Shown here piece after piece: positions 24,801 to 35,716 of a DNA stretch of 64,000 bases. A program made the position numbers and the translations under genes. This DNA comes from Cephalotus follicularis. Lineage: Eukaryota; Streptophyta; Magnoliopsida; Oxalidales; Cephalotaceae. The notes under the pieces are model-generated. The model did no database searches. It was not told where the DNA came from and saw only the letters and a program-made list of their open reading frames with translations. The stretch covers positions 192,565 through 256,564 of the forward strand of contig BDDD01002913.1 of NCBI GenBank assembly GCA_001972305.1, written 5' to 3'. Numbering within the stretch: position 1 is the first letter of the stretch; each line of letters starts with the position of its first letter.

Positions 24801-26470
24801 GCTCGAGTATATGAAATGATCGGAGTAGAAACATTCTTCTCCCCGATAAACTTGCACTCAGTCCCATCATGAAGGTAAAATGTCATCATCTTGTTGTAGC
24901 AATCAACACAAGCATGATGAGCGTACAGCCAGTCCAGCCCCAAGATTTCATCAAAATCCCAGATAGGTAACACTATCAAGTCAACAGATAACTGCATCCC
25001 AGCTACCATGATCTCATAATCTTTCATAACAGTGTCAGATAGAAGACAAGTACCCGCAGGAGTACTTACCTCCAATACATAAGGTAAGCTAGATGTAATA
25101 CCATGCAAATTGCGAGCAAATTCAGATGCAATGAATGAATGTGTCGCACCAAGGTCAATCAGTACATCAGCTAGTATGCTAGATATATAAATAGTACCTC
25201 CCACAACAGTAGTAGATTCTGGCACATCATCTTTAGATAAGGTGTAGACCCTACCTTTCACAATCCCTCTCCCGGTATCCTTCCGCGGCTGAGCAGCCGT
25301 AACACTACCACTAACACCAGCCCTTTCCTATTGGCCGCATGCTTGATTCCTCATCATTGGGCAACTGTTCAGCATATGATCTTGTGAACCACATCGCAAG
25401 CACTTTCCCATCTTCTTCCAGCATTCAGTCTCATCATGATTCTGATGACCACATAAAGTACATCCACCTGAATTCTGTTGACTGTTTCGGCTGGGAGTCC
25501 TTGATCGTGAACTACTGCGTCGAGAACCTCCTTGCCCCCGGTTACCAGACTTTGCTGATTTAGCAGGATTGTTACTTCCTTGCCCCTGTGACTGTGCGGC
25601 CCTCGATTGACTAGCACGAGTCCGTTCTACTCTCCTTTCATTGGCATCGGCTTCCAGAACCATCGCTCTTTCCGAAACATCTACAAAAGAAGTCAGTTGC
25701 AGTAATAACATCTTTGATCTAATGTCAGGTCGAAGGCCTTTGAGAAACCTTCGGATCATCCGTGATTCACCCTCCACAAGATAAGGTGTATGTCTTGCCA
25801 GTTCCACAAATCTGGTCTGGTACTGAGCTACCCTCATATCCCCTTGACGTAACTCCATCAGTTCAGTCTCCCTCCGGTCACGTTCTATCTGTGGCACATC
25901 AGCTTCAAGGAACTCAGACTGAAATCTGTCCCAAGTCCTGTCAAATCCATCAGAATCCCACTTTGCTTAGGTCCTTTCCCACCAATAAGTAGCCTCGCCC
26001 CATAAGCGATATACAGCAAAGTTGAGCTTCTGTTCATCAGTACATCCCAGGGTAGGAAATATTTTCTCCAAATCTCTAATCCACTGCTCGGCCACAGTAG
26101 CATTCAGTTCACCGTTGAATGTCAGAGGATTCTGTCTCATGAACTGCTCCAGATCTCGGCCAAAACCACCAGTATGACAAGCTTCAGGAGCCTGATGACA
26201 GGCACGGTTAGCCTCGTACATTTGCCGAATTTGTTCCATGTTCACCGCATTAGCTTGCATCTGTTGTTGAAAGAGGTCAGCCATGCGGTCAAAGTGACTC
26301 CTCTCGTCATGCGCTGGAGGTACATTCACTCCTTCGTTCACTGCCGGGTCATTTCCAGGTACCGGCGGGGTATTGACTCCTTCGTCGGCTCCACGACTTC
26401 CTCTTCTTCCTCTTCGTAGGTGCATTTGGTTTCCTATATGGAATGACATAATCATTAGGAAACAATTCAC
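21860..26470 (-). pseudogene. gag-pol of element F (Tekay chromovirus), broken fossil
   Basis: From right to left on the minus strand: a gag-like region with two CCHC-type knuckles (about 25.35-26.45 kb; CTLCGHQNHDETEC and CLRCGSQDHMLNSC visible); protease around 25.15 kb with the [10 protein letters not shown] type of active-site context; RT centred near 24.15 kb with [13 protein letters not shown]; RNase H near 23.74 kb with [15 protein letters not shown]; integrase near 22.8-23.1 kb with the zinc-finger CLTC part and [13 protein letters not shown]; and a chromodomain at the end (about 21.87-22.02 kb, VLWRFHGAYEAPWERE). A working element of this kind makes particles and inserts its cDNA, the chromodomain steering it to histone-marked chromatin. 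This copy is broken in about half a dozen places. Confidence 0.93.
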
Positions 26471-26513
26471 TTAATTTTTGAGAAACTTATCCCAGCTAGC
26501 ATATATGGAATAT

Positions 26514-26525
26514 GCTCTGACACCA
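26514..26525 (-). other. Primer-binding site of element F
   Basis: The minus strand reads TGGTGTCAGAGC next to the 5' LTR end, one base from the usual initiator Met-tRNA match. Confidence 0.8.
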
Positions 26526-27639
26526 TGCTGCCACACCCCGTTATTCCATTACATTAGGGGACATATGTGGTGATATCAGGAATAAGTAGTAATCCAGCAT
26601 TTCCAATAATAATCCAAAAATAGTATAACAGAAAGCAATTAAAACTGGATTACAAGTCATCCGCACGCAGCCCAACTACGTGCTCAACAATACAAGCAAT
26701 ATCCTTTTACATAAGGAAAGTACAACAATAACGGGGTATGAACCGTTCGTTACAAATACAGTACATCATAATAACAACAACCTTAAGATAGAAAGAAGCT
26801 TTCCACGCCTTAGCAGCAACTCCCCGAATGCCTTCACTTAATCTGAAATTGTAGGGGGTTAGCCGTTGTCCTCACTTGGCTAAGTAGGAAGATAAAGCAT
26901 GTAATTGAATCTATAAATCTAAATATGCATGACAGTTAAACGAATGACATATATATACATATACTATTCCAATATATACGCAATCATGCCAAGTGGCCAT
27001 AGACAGTACAATGCAAGAATACCGCACAAGGGTACAATCAATCAGTACAGTGGTTTGGGTGTCACATGTCGCTAACTCCTAGCACCAACTGTGCACCACC
27101 TATCTATCACCCTACACTGCGAAGATGATAGATCAGGTCAGTTACTATCGGCATTAGCGGCAGTTTAACAATCAAGTTCTGCATTGCAGACGGTTTGGGT
27201 GGATACTCTACCCAACTCCTGGCACATAGGACCACCTCCGTAGCCAGTGATGTCTCCTATCACTCGACTAATAGCAATAACATAGACAATCAATTCAGTA
27301 GTAATATCACATATATCTATAATATGCAATATAACGGTAGTTTTCATTTTTAGAAAACATAACAGTCAGTCAGTGGTTCTCTTGCGAGAACTAAACAGTA
27401 ACAGTGCCTCTATTAAGAGGAAAATAACAGTTTGTATAACAATAAGATTTTCCATTAGAAATCCGTTGTTCAAAATTATTAATTATGATTTAAGCATTAA
27501 GTTGGTAAAATCCTTGAATAAGTATATAACAGTAGCAATTTCATTAAATATCAGTAACAATAGTTACAACATATCCGATCAAGGATAATTGCAACCACAA
27601 ACAATTCAATCGATCAGTTTACACGTTTCAACATTTACT

Positions 27640-27800
27640 GTTCTAAAGCGTCGACAGTTTCTGTGTAAGCGTCGACGGTTGTAGTCTAAGCGTTTACACT
27701 ACACGCATGATCAGAGCTTAAGCGTCGACATTCTAAGCCTTAATAGGCATTTTCCACACCAAAGCGTCGACGGTTTTAATTTAAGCATCGGCGCTTCTGG
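27640..27800 (-). repeat. GCGTCGACG array, F 5' LTR (inner)
   Basis: Copies at about 27647, 27668, 27720 and 27762. The partner at 20450-20610 has lost symmetry in several of the same copies through single CpG-type changes. Confidence 0.85.
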
Positions 27801-28870
27801 CGTTCAGATGAATTGCTGGAGCAAAATCAAAACAGGGGAAGCACAAATTCAACCCAAACTCAGTTCAATTCAACATGGAATCAAGTATTTACCATCACTA
27901 CACATTATACATGTTATATTTTTGAAAACATGTCAAAATCCCCTACCTCAATTGCTATCCCAAAGCCAAATTGGATTGGTCTCTCACTTGATGTCCAAAG
28001 TTCTTCACCTTCCTTCAATCTTCCAAAATTGTAGAATTAATCTACATAATTGCAAGTTTGCAGGTTTTAGATGCAACTTCCAGTGCATTAGCTAGTTATA
28101 TAACTATGACTGTAGTGCCCCCGACCCGAGGCCGCTTTAAGCTCAAAGCGAGCTCCGAAGATCGGTGCGTTACGTGGGTGTAACCTTTGACCGCCAAATC
28201 GTTTAACCATTTAACGATCCATTTCATATCATAAAATCTTGGCTTAGATTTAAAACCTAATATTATTACTCAATAACTTCACAGGATCGCATATACTTAC
28301 ATCTTTGAAACATCAATTTCAAAATATCATATTCTCATTATCATGATCGTTCCTAATACCCTTGCATTTGTACATCACTTACATGTAACTTACACAACGG
28401 AAAAACATAAACCTTTAGCATATCATAATCCAATTATATTCATTACTAACATTTATCATGAGTCTCTCATACTTTCAAGTATGTTCTATAACTTTCAACA
28501 CAACTTCTAAACATCGTCGTTTTATTCGAAAACGTCATAAACTACAACATTCATTTCCTTACTTTAACATCTATACATCGTTTATCATAAACGTTACAAA
28601 GCGAAAAACATTACCACATGACATTAAAACATAGTTGCATAGCATAGCATATCATATCTTCATTCCTTACTCTTCTTTCGCGAACTTCCACTAAAGGTCG
28701 CAACTTCACGTTCAACGTTTCCTGGAAGATTAGTTTGAAAACAAAACATTGAAAGGAGTGAGCTTTTGAGAGCCCAGTAAGAATCATAGTCATAAAACGT
28801 TATCGAAATCCGTTGTTTTTGATAATCTTTATCAAAACGTTTAAACATCATACATTTCAAAATATCTTTG

Positions 28871-28871
28871 N
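28871..28871. other. Undetermined base (N)
   Basis: The only ambiguous base in the window. It lies just where S1 lacks several hundred bases present in S2 (about 31850-32340), so it may mark a collapsed or joined assembly gap. Confidence 0.95.
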
Positions 28872-29759
28872 TTTTATAAAACATTTCTCTTCATTTGAGT
28901 AGTTAACTCAAATACATTCATAAAACATTTTCTAAAACTGGTTTCTCATGTAGAAACCTTCATTTCATTTCATTTCACAATCATAAAACATTTCTCATAA
29001 TTTTGAGTAACTAACTCAAAAACTTTTATAAAACAGTTTTGCATCACTTCATTAAAATAGATATTTCATATAGAAATAATCACTTTCATGGAAAACTTAA
29101 AACATAAAAGTTAAAGTAGACATCTCAATGAATCTATAGAGATAAAAATCATAAAATTCCATTGAGAAACGAAGCTGCAATGAATTTTTAAAGTTGCAGT
29201 TTCCATTTGAAAACAATACCTAAGCAGTGGAAGAAAACATGGATTTTCATCAAGAATTCGACAGAATCTCGAGATGCATAAAACATAACAGTTAAAGTAG
29301 ACATCTTGAGGTTTTCAAAACATTAAACCATTAGAAATTTAATCAAGAACTCAGCAAGATATGAATTAAAGTATCTGCTGCATAATTTTGAATCAAAATA
29401 GAGGAATAACTTTGATAGAATGTTTATAGAACCTCCTTACCTCACTTGATCTCCTTCTCTTCTTCTCTCCCACGAAATCTCCTTCTTCAACTCAGCAGAA
29501 ACAAGCATTTTTTTCAGCTAACAAGGCACACATATATAAGGAGAAAGGGAAACTTGGAGGCTAAGCTTGGGTGGTGTCATTCATGACCTCACCCATGTGA
29601 GCTTGTCTCCATGTGATGATATTAAACCAATTCAGCTGATGCCACCTGCCCTGTAGTAGAAAAATATCATAATTCATCCAATCCTTGCTTGACACGTGCC
29701 CTACAAACCAACTAAATCCTCCAAAATGGCATAAAAACTCATAATTCTGCACCTGACAC

Positions 29760-29950
29760 AGAGCAAAGCGTCGACTCTTTACCTCTAAGCGTCGACCGTC
29801 ACAGCCTTTTCCTGCATTTTTCACCTCTATCCCGACTAAAGCGCTGACGCTTTACTACAAAGCGTCGACGCTTTAAGTCTCCTCCAGGTCAACTTTCAAT
29901 TCTTGATCTTGAAGCGTCGACTTTTACATTTAAAGCGTCCCCCGTACTCC
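29760..29950 (-). repeat. AAGCGTCGACGCTT array in S1
   Basis: Motifs at about 29765, 29790, 29840, 29861 and 29911. The copy near 29860 is the complete symmetric form (aaagcgtcgacgcttt). They lie upstream of the TATA box, that is in U3. Confidence 0.88.
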
Positions 29951-32244
29951 CCGAGCGTAGGGTCATACTACGGGTCCCTTAAACTATCTGCCAATATACA
30001 TAATAACAATCATAATATCTTTCATGGAATTTGGGTCATCACAATGACAACATCAAGGAATTTAATCAAAAGTTACCATTAATTTCTAAGTTCAACTTCT
30101 AACTAATACAACATTCAATCTCCTCTTCCATGCTTTTTCCTTCTTAATCATGTTAACAGTGGCAGTGGTTGCTAACATCAGAGTATTACACTACTAACGA
30201 TCTAACAACATCAAGAAATTTCGTATTACTTACCAATTCCAGGTGATGCCCCAAATTTTCCCCTTTGAACTTCAAGTCCCTTTTACATGCAATCTCAGCC
30301 ACTGTCCAATGCTTTCCTTATTACCCAGTGTTTCTACCACTCACATTCAATCTCACAGAGTTGATATAGGGTTCAACTGGTGTCTTTAATTTCGTTAGTT
30401 TCCCCTTCTTCCATTGCACATTTCTCTCTCCTTCATGCATGCACTCTTTTCTTTTGTTCTTTCTTACCTTTTTCTACTGTGTTTTGCAGGTTATAGGTGA
30501 AAGGAATACATGCAAGCCCCTTGGGCTGGCACTATCAACAGCTGGTAAGGCCTCTTTTGCATGGCCAACACGTCTATGGATACATGTCCATGTTACCATC
30601 ATTTTAACTCTACCATTTCATTCCAACTGACACATTTCTTTGCCCCAGAACACGTCTAAAGTGTCACCGGTTATCGTGGGCGTCGACGCTTAACGGCTTT
30701 AAGTGTCGATGCTGGGCGTTTAAAGGTCGACAGTTTGGCGCCTTGACCCAGCCTTCAACTGTGCGTTTTGTGCACATGTCAGGGCTTAAATCGTCGACGG
30801 TGTGAAGTTAGGCATCAACGGTTTAGCGCCAAAATTTATTTCCTTCTTTTTCATTTAAAGTTTATTCCCAATTCCTTCTATTCAAGCGATAACCCAACAT
30901 ATAATTTCAATGATTGCATATTTTATTCATCGTAGGTTACAAAATACATGAATTGAAATTACGGTTATTACATACTTGGCCAAAGAATATCTGTTTTACT
31001 GGACTTTAATCTTTTGTAAGGAAGTGAGTTCAAACCGCACCATAAATAGATCATTCCGGGCGAAGGGGTATTTTGGTCATTTACGAATTATGGAAAATTC
31101 ATGGAGAGAGAGTGTGTAGCGCCCCCGGCCCGAGTCCACTTTAAACTCAAAGCGAGCTCCGAAGATCGGTGCGTTACGTGGGGTGAAACCTTTGACCGTC
31201 AAATCGTTTGATCCATTTAAGGATCCATATCACATCATTTAATCTCAACTTAGATTTAAAACATAACATTATTACTTAATAACTTCACAGGATCACATAT
31301 GCTTACATCTTTGATCTCCAAATTTGAAAGATATCATATTTTCATTATCATAATCATTTCTAATACTTTTGCATTTGTACATCGATTAACATATAACCTT
31401 TCACAGCGGAAAAACATAAACTCATTACATCATGAAGTAGTCATATACTCACCTTTATCATTAACTTCTCATACTCTCAAATATGTTCATTAACTCCTGA
31501 TATCATCATCTTACATAAAAACATCATAACCTATAACATTCATTTCCTTACTTTAACATCTATACATCGTTTAACATTACACAGCGGAAAACATAAACAT
31601 ATGACATTAAAACATAACTTCATAACATATCATACTTTCTTTTCCTTACTCTTATTTCGCAAACTTCCTCTAAAGCTCGCAACTTCACGTTCAACGTTTC
31701 CTGGGAGATTTGTTTAAAAACAAGACATTGAAAGGAGTGAGCTTTTAAGAGCCCAGTAAGAATCATAGTCATAAAACGTTATCAAAATCCGTAATTTTTA
31801 ATAGTTTATATCAAAATGTTTCAGCATCGTACATTTCAAAACAAAATTGAAAGTCGTCTTTTAGTTTTATAAAACTAGAACATTTCATTTCAAAATCCAT
31901 TTCTTTGATAATTTTCATAACATCAAAACATTTCTAAAATCATACATTTTCTGGTATATATAGTTCAGCCATACTTGAAAACATAACATCCTTGAAAACC
32001 ATTGTCTTGTATTATTTTATAAAGCTAAAACATTTCACATTCGTTTCCTTTTATGTTCATATCTCATGAAACATAACATTTTATTTCTTTTTCTGACCCT
32101 ATCTCATGAATCAGAATATTTCATAAATACTGAGGGGTTGTAAAAACGTAAATAACCCTGTTGAACCTTCGCTTCACCGGGGCATTGTGCACTCCCCGAT
32201 TACTATCATTACTAAGCATGCATGCCCGAGAGCACTCTCCTCTC

Positions 32245-32300
32245 CTTCACATTAATCTTTTACTAGATTAATCCACCCTGGATCGCAATCCAGTCGTTGT
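32245..32300 (-). other. Stem-loop pair in S2
   Basis: attaatc and gattaat form a 7-bp stem at 32251-32272. A second inverted pair, tggat and atcca, follows immediately. Both are conserved in S3 at 36518-36560. Confidence 0.55.
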
Positions 32301-33249
32301 TCATCTCAGTTTGTTGCCTTTTCTCATTTCGTAAAAATAATCATTTCTTGATACGTCGAGTGATCAGCTCAAAACATTCATAAAACATCATCGTAAAAAA
32401 TTTCCAAAATTGGTTTCTCTTGTAAGAACATTCATTTCATTTCATTTCACAATCATAAAACATTTCTCATCACTTTAAGTAATTAACTCAAAAACCTTTA
32501 GAAAACAGTTTTACATAACTTCTCTAAAATAGATATTTAGTATAGAAATAATCACTTTCATACAAAACTTAAAACATCAAAATTAAATTAGACATCTAAA
32601 TGAATATATAGAGATAAAAATCATAAAATTCCATTGAGAAACGAAGCTGCAATGAATTTTTAAAGTTGCAGTTTCCTTTTGAAAACAAGACCTGAGCAGT
32701 AGAAGAAAAATGGCTTATCATCAAGCATTAGATAGAATTTTGAGATGCATAAAACATAACAGTTAAAGTAGACATCTTAAGGTTTTTAAAACATTAAACC
32801 ATTCGAAATTTCATCAAGAAACGAGCATTATATCAATAAAACTATCTGCTGCATAATTTTGAAGTAAAACAGAGGAATAACTTTGATAAAATGGGTATAG
32901 AATCTCCTTACCTCACTTGCTTTCCTTCTCTTCTTCTCTCCCACGAATTCTCCACTTCACTCTCTACAAGAACACTTTCTTTCTCAGCCCAAATTGACTG
33001 AGTTTAACCCTCTATGTCATTAAATAGAGGGACTACTTTGGAGGCAAGTCTTCCCCCCTCTCACACAAGTCAATTCCCTCTCTTGGCAGCCAATGTGACC
33101 AAATTCAACCAATCCAATGATGCCACCTGCCCCTTTCTAGCAGAAAAAAAAGATAAGTCTTCCATCCCTTGCTTGACACGTGTCCCTCGATCCATTTAAA
33201 TCCTCCGAAATGGGATAAAAAGCTACAATTCTGCACCTAACACAGGGCA

Positions 33250-33495
33250 AAGCGTCGACTCTTTACTTAAAGCGTCGCTGCTTTAAGTCTCCTCCAGGTT
33301 AACTTCAATACTCGATCTGCAAAGCATCGTTCGTTAAACTTGAAGCATCGGCGCTTAACTTAAAAGCGTCGCCGCTTTAGTCCAAGCGTCGTCGGTTACA
33401 GGCACTTGTCCAATTTGATATCGCGCTGGTTTAAAGCGTCGTTAGGAGGGGTCAAAGCGTCGACCGTTACTACCCAAGCGTCGACCGTTAGGAGC
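33250..33495 (-). repeat. AAGCGTCGAC array in S2
   Basis: About nine copies of aagcgtcg(a/g/c)c in 250 bp, within the presumed U3. Variants include aagcgtcgctgctt and aagcgtcgtcgg. Confidence 0.88.
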
Positions 33496-34742
33496 GGAAC
33501 CCCCGAACCCCCCGAGCGTAGGGTCATACTACGGGTCCCTTGAACTATCTGCCAATTTACACAATAGCAATCATCTTTCCATTATTAATATCCTTACTGG
33601 AAATTCAGGTCATTACAGAGTGCTTTTGGGATAATTTGGCCCAAAACCTAGCATTGATATTACTTGTGGATTGGGCTGGCCCAATACCATTTAAGTGCCA
33701 TTAGTAACTTAGTTACTTCTTTTAGCTAGAAGCTAAATATTTTGGAAGGTTGAATTTTCAACTTTCTTAATGACTAAGTTTTCTAAACTTGTCTTATAAG
33801 CATCCTTATGGCCGAATAAATTTTTAGGGATGAGAGAGGTGTGTAATGCTTGATTTTCATTGGTTGAAAGTCTTTTAACAAAAGAGATATTTGTTGTATC
33901 TCTTGGAAGCACACGACATACACACGTAAGGAGACATAACATTTCTTTAAGTGTAATTTTGTCTCTTCTATCTTCTTCTCTTATTTTGGCCGACTCTCTC
34001 TTTTCTCTCTTCTCTTCCTCCATTACCATGAGTGAAGGTCAGCATTCATGGTGTCTAAGAACTTGTTACTTCTTGAAGAGTGAAGCCAATATATTACTCC
34101 TCTAACCCTCATTAACCTCTTTATAGGTGGAGATTTCTTCATATTTCTACCTCTAAATTGAGTAAATTTAGAGGATAGAACTTCCAACCAATATCTCTTC
34201 ATATAACTGTCTTGCCATGCCTTTGGGATGATAAAATGTGAAGATGGATTGCTTGGAACTCAAAGGAAGGATTTTCCAAAAGTTTGGAGGAGTAAAGACT
34301 ATAGGTAATGATCTTTCTCCTTCATGTTTTTTGATTATTATGAAGTGGTGTGTTTGTTAGTGCTAGAGCTTTGCCAAGCCCTAGACTTTTTGCTTTTATT
34401 TAGGCTTTGTTGCTAGGGGTTTTCTGAACCCTAGCTTGGTATGTGAATGTGTTAGCCCTTGGTGGAATTGGAATTAGGGTTTTGTGTGCACCCTAACTCC
34501 ATTTGGAATGTTAGCCAATTTTTTGGGGTTAGAAACCCTAATCCACCCATGCCTTTCCTTGCTTAGTTTCGGCCAAGGGGACTTTTAATAGACCAATTAG
34601 TGATCATCAGATGTAATTGGCACATTTCATGATACTGGTTATGGATGATTCCTTTGCCGGAATAAAAAATTTAAATTTAATCACCCTAAACCCTACTTGC
34701 CTGAAACGATTTTCTTTCGCTGCTATCCCAATTTCCAACAAG

Positions 34743-34753
34743 TGGTATCAGAG
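34743..34753 (+). other. Primer-binding site of element E
   Basis: TGGTATCAGAG two bases after the 5' LTR end, matching initiator Met-tRNA. Confidence 0.88.
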
Positions 34754-35716
34754 ACTCTAATTTGAATTACTTGTTCCCTTATTAGATGTATAGTGTCATG
34801 GTAGAGGGACTTTGTCCCTTAGCCAAAAATTAGACTCCAAACCCTAAAGTGAATATGGAGAAATTGTGAATTCATGATAGTAGCATTCTGAATGTTTTTC
34901 CTTGATTTCTTGTACTAGTGTAGTAGACTAGTTGTATGGAATGTTAGATGATCCAAACATACCTACATTGGGTGTTTATGATGTTAAGGAACATTCAAAT
35001 ATCCGTGAGTAGGGTTTAGGATCTCAAACAGACCTTAATTAGTCATTAAACGAGAGGTTTAACGTGTTATATAAATTCTGTTTTTAAACAGCTAGAATGT
35101 GAGGATTTTCTGCATAGATATTTTTCACTTGTTTGAGTGCTGTTTATCTTGGAGTGATCATAGTAGTTTATTAGGTTGGTTACTGGCAATTTGAGTGCTG
35201 GGATTCTCTGCACAGTGTTAGGCATTGTGTGTTGTGAATTTTGCAGTTTCTGCACTCCTACTGACAATTTTCAATTTAATGAATTATATTATTATATGAT
35301 TCTTATAAGGTTCTGGAGAACTTTTAAATGCAGTTTTAGCGCAGTTACTGGCAGGGAATTAATATTGATGGGATAGGAACAAACCAGGGTGGTTTAGACA
35401 GTGATTTAAATACGTTACTGCATTCCAAGTGCAACAAAATAATGCATATTTCTATTAAAACAAAAACTAATATTTTTTTAGTATATTGCATTATTTTCAC
35501 TTTTAATTTGTGGAGGCACCACGAATTGAATGTAGTTGGATACTACGTAAGGGTATACTAGATTTTAATTTATCTAGTGGGCGTCGGTTTGCATGTTGAC
35601 CTTAGTTACCAAAAATGCCCCTAAGCATTTAATATGTTACGTGTTTATTCATTAAATATTATGTGAATATTTTTTGAATTTCTTATGATTGCTGGTAGAC
35701 TGGGGACTAGACCTAG
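34754..35716 (+). mobile_element. Element E leader/gag zone, first piece
   Basis: AT-rich decayed interior between the primer site and the S3 insertion. No frame or domain is recognisable. It ends in cctag, the target repeat of S3. Confidence 0.6.

Larger units (their letters stand above)
28111..30043 (-). mobile_element. Solo LTR S1
   Basis: Bounded by TGTAGTGCCCCCG and GGGTCATCACA, with perfect target repeats atgac (28106-28110, 30044-30048). It is of the same family as S2 and S3. Orientation is minus, judged from a TATA box (complement of 29531-29540, CTTATATATG) followed on the minus strand by a GA-rich leader and an AGTGAGGTAAGG donor-like site near 29440-29451. It is 1933 bp, about 570 bp shorter than S2; most of the missing part would fall at the single N (28871). 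A GCGTCGAC array lies upstream of the TATA box (29760-29950). Confidence 0.88.
19312..30972 (-). mobile_element. Ty3/gypsy chromovirus F (Tekay type), full length, broken
   Basis: The element has LTRs at 19312-21826 and 26529-30972 (the latter holds S1), both about 2.51 kb, with perfect target repeats tactt (19307-19311, 30973-30977). On the minus strand come the primer site, gag with CCHC knuckles, protease, RT, RNase H, integrase and a C-terminal chromodomain, then a polypurine tract. This order and the chromodomain place it among chromoviruses, best fitting Tekay. The coding part is broken, with roughly half a dozen interruptions. By eye the LTRs differ at about 3 percent over the first 300 bp, making it the youngest full-length element here. 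It is inserted in the 5' LTR of E. Confidence 0.93.
26529..30972 (-). repeat. 5' LTR of element F (split by S1)
   Basis: The own sequence is 26529-28110 plus 30049-30972, about 2.51 kb, matching 19312-21826 throughout. GCGTCGACG arrays lie at 27640-27800 and 30660-30830. Confidence 0.92.
31115..33617 (-). mobile_element. Solo LTR S2
   Basis: Bounded by TGTAGCGCCCCCGG (31115) and GGTCATTACA (33617), 2503 bp, with perfect target repeats gagtg (31110-31114, 33618-33622). Minus orientation, as for S1. It keeps a conserved block with two stem-loops (32137-32310) that S1 lacks. A GCGTCGAC array lies at 33250-33495. The AGTGAGGTAAGG donor-like site on the minus strand is near 32908-32919. No coding domain is present. 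Confidence 0.9.
18125..34740 (+). repeat. 5' LTR of element E (split by F and S2)
   Basis: The own sequence is 18125-19311, 30978-31114 and 33623-34740, about 2.44 kb. Each piece matches the 3' LTR (51860-56540) in order. A TATA-like CATAAATAG lies at 31041-31049 and is conserved at 55379-55387. The segment 33,733-34,105 is leader sequence with no gene. Confidence 0.9.
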
